Positions 24,328 through 31,468 of a DNA stretch of 36,100 nucleotides are shown here, in pieces (position 1 is the first letter of the stretch; every line of letters begins with the position of its first letter). The DNA is from Bacteroidales bacterium (lineage in GTDB: Bacteria > Bacteroidota > Bacteroidia > Bacteroidales > UBA932). The notes under the pieces are model-generated. The model ran no database searches, was not told where the DNA came from, and worked only from the letters and a program-made list of their open reading frames with translations. Both the position numbers and the translations under genes were made by a program. The stretch spans positions 1 through 36,100 of the forward strand of contig JAGAAY010000015.1 of the NCBI GenBank assembly GCA_017615065.1, written 5' to 3'.

Positions 24328-27300
24328 TCAGATTTTAATAGTTACGCCAAGTGAGACGGTTTTCATAGTGGGAAGGCTGTTACCATCACCGTAGTTGTTT
24401 GAACTGTCGCCGATATCTTTGTCCGAGCCTTTGGTTGCAGTGGCGATATCAACATCTGTGGTGAGCCTGTAAATTGGCGCCCAGGTGTAGAGGTTTTCCC
24501 CTGAGAAATAAACGCTCATTCCGTTCACTCCAAGCCGCTTGACCCATTTCTGCGGCAGGTTGTATCCAATCTGTAGATTTTGCAGGCGCAGGTAGGAGGC
24601 GTCGAAGATATAACGGTCCACCTTATGCTGACCGGAGAAGAAAATACGGTAATAACCCGTGTACTTGGGAAGGAAAGCGTCCTTGTTTTCCGGTGTCCAC
24701 GCGTTGTTGACCGTCCAGGCGAGGGCGTTGCCATAAGGGCGGTGATACTGGCCCCAGATGATGGATTCACCGCTGGGGTACCAGCCCTGTTTCCCGATGC
24801 CCTGGAACATGGCCGATGCGAAAAAGCCGTTCCATTCCAGGTTTAGGGAGAAGGAATACATGTAACGGGGATGTTTGTTCCCCACGATTTTCATGTCACC
24901 GGGGTCGTCTACCGTCTGGGACCCCTTGTCAACCTTGTGGTTGCCGTTGTTGTCCTTCAGGATCACGTCGCCCGGCTTGGTCAGATAACCTTCGTGGAGC
25001 TGGATAAGGTCGTTGACATAGGGAACCCCCTCGCCGTAGAAATTGTCAATCTGTTCCTGGCTGTCGAAGAAGCCGTCGAACTCGAAGCCCCAGATTTCCC
25101 CGATTTCCTGTCCCTCGTAATAGTCGTTGAGAGACTTCGTGGGGTTGTTGTAGCGGGTGACGAAGGTCCGGTTATCGGCCAGTGTGGCCTTGAAGCCGGT
25201 GTTCAGGTCATGCCCCCACAGTTTGAAGGAGTCGTCGTAGCTGAGAGAAAGTTCAAAACCACGAGTGACAAGGTCGGCGTAGTTGCCTTTTGGAGAACTC
25301 GCGCCATAAGTGTCCGGCAGGCTGGGGCCTACGGTGTACATATTCAGCGTGTTACGAACGTAATAGTCAGCCGTAAAGTTGATCCTGCCGTTGTAGAATC
25401 CAAGGTCCACACCGCCGTCAATGGTTCTGGCGGTTTCCCAGGTGAGTCCGTCCGGAATCTGGCTGGGGATGGAAGTCGTGCGGTGTTTGCTCTTGCCGTC
25501 AATGATATAGGAAAGGTTGCCGAAACCGAATCTTTCCATGTAGGAGTAGGCATCCATGTTACCGTTGCCCAGTTCACCATAAGAGAGGCGGAGTTTGGCG
25601 TTGGAGATGATGGCGGAATTTACCTTGAACCAGTGCTCCCGGGAGATTCTCCAGGCGGCCGATACGGAAGGGAAGAAACCCCACTGCTGGTTCGGGGGGA
25701 ATTTTGAGGAGCCGTCATAGCGGCCATTCAACTCCAGGAGGTACCGTTCGTCATAGGCGTAATTGATCCTGGCGAAGAAACCGGCCGTACGCCAGCGGGT
25801 TTCGTAGGAGTAGGTGGTAATGTTGTCTCCCAGGGCAAGCTGGATGTTCTCCGCGTCTTCTGAAATGAGACCGTACCGGAGCATCTGTCCGATTTTACTC
25901 CTGGAGCGCTCCCAGTTGAAACCGGCCAAAACCTTGAAATCATGTTTCCCGCCCCATACCTTTGCAAACTCTGCATATTCGTTGGTGGAGAGATAGGTCT
26001 GACGGTTCCATGTATCCTGAATGTAATCATTCACTCCTGGCGTTCCAATCCATGCGACATGTCCTGGGGCCTCGCTATAAGACACCATGGTGTTTTTCTT
26101 GGTGTAGTTGTACCAGGGTGCCTTGTAGGTAAAGTCCGCGTTCAGGCGCAGGCTGTGGTCGAAAAACTCCGCCCGCAGACTGGTGGTGCTGCTGAAGTCA
26201 TTGCGGAACTGGTCCGTGTAGTTCTTTCCGGTCACCAGACCGCCGATGGCCATGGCGGCGCTCTTGGTGAGGGTGCCGTCCGGGTTCCAGACTACAGAAC
26301 TCGGATGACCCTCATCCTGGATAGCACGGAGGAATTGACCGGAGTTGTTCTGGTTGTGGGAGGCCGGAATATGGTTCTTGTCGTAGTTGATGGATATATT
26401 CTCCCGGATGGTGAGCCAATCTGTGGGACGGGCTGTGAGTTTTGTCCTCAGCGAAGTGGTGTAATACGTGTCCGGATTGAAGTTGAGGATGCCGTCGTAT
26501 TTGTATATACGGCCGGAAAGGTAGTAGTCTATCTTGCCGGAGGTGCCGCTGGCCGACATGTTATGCGTCTGGGCAAAGGTAAACGGCTTGTAGATGATAT
26601 CGTAATAATTGGTATTGCCATAGTATACGTACCTGCCGCTTTCATCCAGGGCGACCTCCTCCGTAATGCCTTTCTGCTTGCGGCGGAGGAATTCACTCAT
26701 CCACGCCTGGGAGTATTCCTGGCTGGTGTTCATGCCGGAAGGCTCGGTACCCATGTAATTATAATAGGCCTCATGGAACAGGCTGGCATAGACATAACCG
26801 TCGTCTACGATGTCCGGCAGGTTTGTGGGCTGCAGGAAAGAGTAATTGCCGTTATAGTTGAAACTGAATTTTCCTTTTTCCTTTTCGGCATCTTTGGTGG
26901 TGATGAGCACCACGCCGAAGGTGGCCCTTGAACCATAAATCGAGGCCGATGCGGCATCCTTCAGAACGGACACGCTCTCGATATCATCCGGATTCAGCAG
27001 GGCCGGATCTCCCTCCACGCCGTCGATCAGAACCAGGGCGCTTCCGCCGCCACCGATGGATGTAGTTCCGCGGATGTTGTATTCGGCGCTGCGGCTGGGC
27101 TTACCGTCGGACAGTGAAATGTTGAGGTTCGGGATGGCGCCCACAAGCATCTGTGTGGTATTGGAAGACGGGCGTCCTGAAAAGACTTCAGATGACACCT
27201 GATCCACCGCGCCCGTGAGGTTGGCCCGTTTTACGCTGCCATATCCCACCACTACCACCTCTTCAAGGAACTCAGAGGATATCTGTAGAAGGACTGTCAC

Positions 27301-27564
27301 AGGCCCGGGTCCCGATACAGTAAAAGTATAATCCTCGTAACCGAGGGAAGAAACCACAATTTCCGTCCCGACGGCGGCCCTTAGGGAGAATTCTCCGTCC
27401 AGCGAAGTAACGGCTCCTTTCGTGGTCCCTTTTATCATAACTCCCGCTCCGATTACCGTTTCACCGGATTGAGCGTCTTTCACCACGCCCGTAACTGTAA
27501 TCTCCTGTGAAAAGGCCGTGAGAGCAAGGAGTCCGAAAATAAGTGTTAATGCTAAACGTCGCAT
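24328..27564 (-). CDS. SusC/RagA-family TonB-dependent outer-membrane transporter
   Basis: A 1078-residue TonB-dependent channel. It has a signal peptide (MRRLALTLIFGLLALTAFS) and a carboxypeptidase-regulatory-like N-terminal domain (~22-105; GVVKDAQSGETVIGAGVMIK). The TonB-box-like EEVVVVGYGSVKR and the plug domain with GAIPNLNIS, ALVLIDGVEG and SVLKDAASASIYGSRA follow. A 22-strand-type barrel ends in an aromatic/hydrophobic C-terminus (TVSLGVTIKI). The SusC-specific 'VLKDASATSIYGSRA'-type motif distinguishes it from siderophore receptors. The ATG at 27562-27564 was chosen because it begins the signal peptide; the 14-codon extension runs through the promoter hairpin. It pairs with the downstream SusD. 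Confidence 0.95.
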   Translation of the reverse strand: MRRLALTLIFGLLALTAFSQEITVTGVVKDAQSGETVIGAGVMIKGTTKGAVTSLDGEFSLRAAVGTEIVVSSLGYEDYTFTVSGPGPVTVLLQISSEFLEEVVVVGYGSVKRANLTGAVDQVSSEVFSGRPSSNTTQMLVGAIPNLNISLSDGKPSRSAEYNIRGTTSIGGGGSALVLIDGVEGDPALLNPDDIESVSVLKDAASASIYGSRATFGVVLITTKDAEKEKGKFSFNYNGNYSFLQPTNLPDIVDDGYVYASLFHEAYYNYMGTEPSGMNTSQEYSQAWMSEFLRRKQKGITEEVALDESGRYVYYGNTNYYDIIYKPFTFAQTHNMSASGTSGKIDYYLSGRIYKYDGILNFNPDTYYTTSLRTKLTARPTDWLTIRENISINYDKNHIPASHNQNNSGQFLRAIQDEGHPSSVVWNPDGTLTKSAAMAIGGLVTGKNYTDQFRNDFSSTTSLRAEFFDHSLRLNADFTYKAPWYNYTKKNTMVSYSEAPGHVAWIGTPGVNDYIQDTWNRQTYLSTNEYAEFAKVWGGKHDFKVLAGFNWERSRSKIGQMLRYGLISEDAENIQLALGDNITTYSYETRWRTAGFFARINYAYDERYLLELNGRYDGSSKFPPNQQWGFFPSVSAAWRISREHWFKVNSAIISNAKLRLSYGELGNGNMDAYSYMERFGFGNLSYIIDGKSKHRTTSIPSQIPDGLTWETARTIDGGVDLGFYNGRINFTADYYVRNTLNMYTVGPSLPDTYGASSPKGNYADLVTRGFELSLSYDDSFKLWGHDLNTGFKATLADNRTFVTRYNNPTKSLNDYYEGQEIGEIWGFEFDGFFDSQEQIDNFYGEGVPYVNDLIQLHEGYLTKPGDVILKDNNGNHKVDKGSQTVDDPGDMKIVGNKHPRYMYSFSLNLEWNGFFASAMFQGIGKQGWYPSGESIIWGQYHRPYGNALAWTVNNAWTPENKDAFLPKYTGYYRIFFSGQHKVDRYIFDASYLRLQNLQIGYNLPQKWVKRLGVNGMSVYFSGENLYTWAPIYRLTTDVDIATATKGSDKDIGDSSNNYGDGNSLPTMKTVSLGVTIKI

Positions 27565-27569
27565 AAAAA

Positions 27570-27600
27570 CCGGATTATCATTTTTACAAAGATAACCCGG
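27570..27600 (-). terminator. Hairpin with T-run abutting the susC start, overlapping its -7 element
   Basis: On the minus strand a 10-base stem with one mismatch (CCGGGTTATC ... GATAATCCGG) with an 11-base loop is followed directly by TTTTT and the susC ATG. It could terminate transcripts coming from the HTCS gene. The likely susC -7 element TATCTTTG (27594-27587) is formed by the stem's first arm and loop. Confidence 0.5.
27587..27594 (-). promoter_or_regulatory. Candidate -7 promoter element for susC
   Basis: TATCTTTG on the minus strand, 22 bases before the susC ATG. The nearest TTTG lies 27 bases upstream, too far for the normal -33 position, as would suit a promoter that needs an activator. 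Confidence 0.5.
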
Positions 27601-27611
27601 TCTCATAAAAT

Positions 27612-27636
27612 ATCTCTACTACAAAATCTCCTACAA
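27612..27636 (-). promoter_or_regulatory. Candidate operator: direct repeats upstream of susC
   Basis: On the plus strand ATCTC(TA)CTACAA (27612-27624) and ATCTCCTACAA (27626-27636) repeat, with the CTACAA cores 12 bases apart, close to one helical turn. AraC-type HTCS output domains bind direct repeats upstream of susC promoters, so this is a candidate site for the neighbouring HTCS. Confidence 0.35.
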
Positions 27637-27658
27637 TTGCAATTATTTTATATATATA

Positions 27659-30600
27659 TTATCTTGCGCCCTGCGCTTTTGAAACAGTTCGCAGCCGCCA
27701 CTGGCGTGGTGTCATTCCAAATTCGCGCTTGAAGCACTCGGAGAAGAAGGAATGGGTATTGAAGCCTACGGCCGAAGCCACTTCCTGAACCGATACTGAA
27801 TCGTCCTTCAGAAGTTCCACAGCCTTGTGAAGACGCATCTTCATCACATATTCCATAGGAGAAATATCGGCATACTCTTTCATCTTCTTATACAGAGTAG
27901 AAGGTGAAAGGCAAACGACTTCCGCCATATCGTCAAGGGTTATGTTCCGGTGCAGGTTTGCCGACACATACTCCTGAATGCTCCGGAGGAACTTCTGCTC
28001 CTGGGCCGATACCCGCCCGGTGGGCAGTTCCCCGTCGGAAGGAAGCGACGAAATATAGAAATCGTATATTCGGCGGCGGTTTTCTATGAGGTTTTTGACC
28101 GTACTGCTCAGTTTTTTCGGAGAAAACGGTTTCTCCAGATAGGCATCGGCCCCACCTTCAAGGCCCTCCTGCATAAACACGTCGGGAACTTCGGCAGAAA
28201 GCAGGATAACCGGGATATGGCTTGTGGCCAGATTGCCCTTCAGGGCCTTCGTCAGGGCGATTCCGTCTGTTTCCGGCATAATCACATCCGATACGACCAA
28301 TGTAGGCGATGCTCCGGCTTCTATCTTTTCCAGAGCCTGACGGCCGTTGGACGCATATATAATATTATATGTATCGCTCAGGATATCACCTATTACACTG
28401 GCCATGTCCTTATCGTCCTCAACCACCATAACGGATTTGTCCTTCGTTTCCACGACAGGCAGGGCGGCAGGATGTTGAGCCTCATCCGAAGATACGGGTA
28501 TTGTGAAAATAAACCGGTTGACATTCATGTCGTCGTCCATCGTAAGAGTGCCTCCAAGCAGGGAAGCGAACTGTCGGCTTGTGGACAGTCCGAGCCCGGT
28601 TCCTTCCACATTTGCCGATGATTCGTCTTCGTGGCGGTAGAACGGCTTGAATATCAGTTCCCGAACTTCTTCAGGAATAATCGACCCGTCGTTTTCCACG
28701 CTCACAACCGCATCATGACCATTGACTGAAAGGGCCATGGAAGAGTGATGCGCCGAATACTTCAGCGCGTTGGAAAGCAAATTGTCGAATATGCGGCCAA
28801 GCGAACGGACATCGGTTTCGCAATATACCGCAAAGTCGGGAACGCTCAGCGACAGAGTCTTTCCTTCCTGCAGGAAAGTGGGAAGGAAACGCCTGTGGGC
28901 ATCTTTCAGGATGCTGCGTATATCAAGGAATTCAGGATGAATCTGGAAGGTTGAGTCGGTTAGTTTCCTGAAGTCCAGAAGTTCGTTTATGAGAACGGTG
29001 AGCTTTAGGGAATTACGTCGCATAATATCCAGGTTCTCCTGCACCGAACCATCGGCCGAACTCGAGAACTTGCGAATCAGCGCCTCCAGCGGAATCTGCA
29101 CCAGAGAGAGCGGCGTGCGGATTTCATGGGCGATAGTTGCAAGGAAGTCCATCTTGGATTCTATAAGTTTGCGTTCATGTTCACGGGCGGCTTTAGCTTT
29201 GGCGCGCCGGTCAGACAAAACGGCAATTCCCGCAACCGACAATAAAAACACGACAAGATAGGCCAGAAATGCACCCGGGCTGAGCAGAATGGGAGGCTGG
29301 ACCCGCAAAGAAACAGTGGATTCCGGAGTTTCTTCCCCGGAGATGGAAAGGGCCTTAACCCTCAGTTCCCATTTTCCTGTTGTAATGCCATAAACGGTAA
29401 ACCGACCGTTTTCCACCGCAGTCCAGTCATTTATGCCGTCAATCTTCCAGAACAACTCCTTACTTGGGAACAGCCCATAATCCAAAGAAGAGACATTAAC
29501 TTCGAAAGAACGGACTTTTCTGCCAAGATTCAGGGATGCCGGCCGGAAATAACGTTCTCCTTCCCCATCATCCGAAGATGACAAGACGTGGATGGAAGTA
29601 ATCAAGGGGGCGACTCCGGCCGATGATTCTTTCTTCAGCTTACCTGCGGAGAAAGATACGAAGCCGTCGGATGTTCCCGCAAAAAGGGTTCCGTCGGAAG
29701 ATATGAAGTTGGAGGAGTAATTAAAACTGTCGATTTCCAGGGCATCTGTGGGAATTACGGGAAGTTTCCTGCCGTCTTCAGTGTTCAGGATATGCATTCC
29801 GTGAGCCCCGGTCATCCACAAAAGATTTCCGGAATCGTCTTTTGCCATTTTCAAAATCCTGGTCTCCGGATATCCCACTGCCTGGAAACTGTCAGTGGCC
29901 TGATTGAATCTCCAAAGCCCGCCTCCTTCCGAACTGGCGAAAACCTGCCCGTTCCCGTCTTCAATTAAATCGGTCAGAATATTGGAGATAGGGATACTGT
30001 ATGTTGTGGGCATAACGCCCCTGTAGCGTAATATCTGACCGCTGATACTTGCCACCCAGACATCTCCGTCGGCAGTGCATATTATACGGCTGACCTGGGA
30101 ACAAGGATTGAAAAGTTCCCTCTCAAACCTCCCGCCGGCTTTGTCCCGGCCGACGATAAGACTGTTTTTTGTGCCAATCCAGAGACGGCCGTCCCGGTCA
30201 CGGCAAAATGCGTATACTGACCTCCCTGCTTCAGGGAACGATGTCACTTGTCCTGTTTCAGTATCCAGCAGTGATACAGGCATATCATCATCTATAGTGC
30301 CAACCCAGAGCCCGCTTCCCTCAATCATGAGACCGGTAACATTCTTCCCTTTGAAATAATGCCGTACCGGCTTGCCGATATCGGCCGACGGATCCAGGCA
30401 GAGCAGTCCGTTGGTATCGGTTCCTATCCAGATACGACCGTCCGGAGTCTCAACAAAATCGCGGGCCTTGAAACCGCCTCCCGCGAACTCGTCGCCATAA
30501 TGCCGGAAATTCAGTTCGTCAGGGATGATATGAACCAGTCCTTCGAGAAGGGTTCCTGCCCATATTCCGTCATTTCCATCGGAGTAGAGGCATCTGAAAG

Positions 30601-31468
30601 AATTGTCGTGTAAAGGATGTATAGTACGTTTGACTGCCAGAGTGCTGTCCAAAACATATACACCGTCCCGGGCGGCAAGCCATATGTCACCGGAAGGGTG
30701 CATCAATGCATCCCTCATCCTGTGAATCAGAGGAAGATGGACAAACTCAAGACTTTCAAGATTGAACTCATAAACATCATCCTTTTCTATCGAAAGGAAA
30801 AGATGCTTCCCTGCGCATGCTATGCGTGAATAAACGAGGTCTGACGACTGCGACGGATAAATACAGACAGGATCCGACTTTCCGTCCAAGGAAGAGTACA
30901 GACTCCCGTCTTTCGAAACCATATAAACGGCACCTTCAGAGCTGCTGCAGATTGCATTTACAACAATTTGCAATGTCTCTGTCCTGCCACTGGCGGTATC
31001 TGTTCTGACAAGGTCGCTGCCTTTGGATGCAATCCACAGAAAGCCTTTTCCACCGCAGCAAATCTGTCGTTTTGATTTGTTTACTAATTCCGGGCTGTTG
31101 AACCGGTGCATCTCAAGAAGGGCTTTATCCACATAATACAACCCTTCCGACGTGCCGGCCCATACAATTCCGGATGAATCTTCGGCAAGAGAAAACACTA
31201 CCGGCTGAACTTGATTGTCAACCTCGGCGAACGACACCTTCACGATGTTGCAACCGTCGTACAGATCCAGGCCGGAATTTGTACCCACCCATAAGAGACC
31301 CTTCGAATCCATCAGGACATCATTGACGCAGTTGTCGCCGAGTCCCGCACGCATATCCAGTTGCACAGTCTGCCACTGCTGCGCTTCCTGGGCCGCCAAA
31401 GCGACAGGCCATGACAGCAGGAGAAGGAGCAGGAGAAGGAGCAAGAGAAGGAGCCTGTTATTTCGCAT
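27659..31468 (-). CDS. Hybrid two-component system (HTCS) sensor-regulator
   Basis: A 1269-residue one-protein signalling system. Layout: a signal peptide with a 13-leucine run; a periplasmic two-propeller sensor of Reg_prop repeats (~30-640; LWVGTNSGLDLYDG, IWIGTDTNGLLCLD); a Y_Y_Y domain (~645-710); a transmembrane helix (~726-751); HisKA with His in FLATIAHEIRTPLSL (~782); HATPase_c (DNLLSNALKYSA ~893, GTGLGLSTSRQF ~959); a receiver with phospho-acceptor Asp in VVSDVIMPETDG (~1059); and an AraC-type HTH at ~1160-1259 (AEVVCLSPSTLYKKMKEYA, VASAVGFNTHSFFSECFKRE). It senses a periplasmic oligosaccharide or derivative and activates the neighbouring susC operon. Its start overlaps the EEP-GH27 stop by 11 bases, so enzyme and sensor are made together. 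Confidence 0.95.
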   Translation of the reverse strand: MRNNRLLLLLLLLLLLLLSWPVALAAQEAQQWQTVQLDMRAGLGDNCVNDVLMDSKGLLWVGTNSGLDLYDGCNIVKVSFAEVDNQVQPVVFSLAEDSSGIVWAGTSEGLYYVDKALLEMHRFNSPELVNKSKRQICCGGKGFLWIASKGSDLVRTDTASGRTETLQIVVNAICSSSEGAVYMVSKDGSLYSSLDGKSDPVCIYPSQSSDLVYSRIACAGKHLFLSIEKDDVYEFNLESLEFVHLPLIHRMRDALMHPSGDIWLAARDGVYVLDSTLAVKRTIHPLHDNSFRCLYSDGNDGIWAGTLLEGLVHIIPDELNFRHYGDEFAGGGFKARDFVETPDGRIWIGTDTNGLLCLDPSADIGKPVRHYFKGKNVTGLMIEGSGLWVGTIDDDMPVSLLDTETGQVTSFPEAGRSVYAFCRDRDGRLWIGTKNSLIVGRDKAGGRFERELFNPCSQVSRIICTADGDVWVASISGQILRYRGVMPTTYSIPISNILTDLIEDGNGQVFASSEGGGLWRFNQATDSFQAVGYPETRILKMAKDDSGNLLWMTGAHGMHILNTEDGRKLPVIPTDALEIDSFNYSSNFISSDGTLFAGTSDGFVSFSAGKLKKESSAGVAPLITSIHVLSSSDDGEGERYFRPASLNLGRKVRSFEVNVSSLDYGLFPSKELFWKIDGINDWTAVENGRFTVYGITTGKWELRVKALSISGEETPESTVSLRVQPPILLSPGAFLAYLVVFLLSVAGIAVLSDRRAKAKAAREHERKLIESKMDFLATIAHEIRTPLSLVQIPLEALIRKFSSSADGSVQENLDIMRRNSLKLTVLINELLDFRKLTDSTFQIHPEFLDIRSILKDAHRRFLPTFLQEGKTLSLSVPDFAVYCETDVRSLGRIFDNLLSNALKYSAHHSSMALSVNGHDAVVSVENDGSIIPEEVRELIFKPFYRHEDESSANVEGTGLGLSTSRQFASLLGGTLTMDDDMNVNRFIFTIPVSSDEAQHPAALPVVETKDKSVMVVEDDKDMASVIGDILSDTYNIIYASNGRQALEKIEAGASPTLVVSDVIMPETDGIALTKALKGNLATSHIPVILLSAEVPDVFMQEGLEGGADAYLEKPFSPKKLSSTVKNLIENRRRIYDFYISSLPSDGELPTGRVSAQEQKFLRSIQEYVSANLHRNITLDDMAEVVCLSPSTLYKKMKEYADISPMEYVMKMRLHKAVELLKDDSVSVQEVASAVGFNTHSFFSECFKREFGMTPRQWRLRTVSKAQGAR
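31416..31454. repeat. 12-bp tandem repeat encoding the poly-Leu signal peptide
   Basis: Three copies of AGCAGGAGAAGG (plus strand; the third has one G-to-A change) and a partial fourth lie in the HTCS signal-peptide codons. Each unit encodes four leucines on the minus strand, so gain or loss of a unit keeps the frame but changes the length of the hydrophobic core. Confidence 0.75.

Noticed and set aside
25942..26931. Plus-strand 329-codon frame opposite susC
   Set aside because: Antisense to an unmistakable SusC barrel; valine/glycine-rich reverse-complement artefact.
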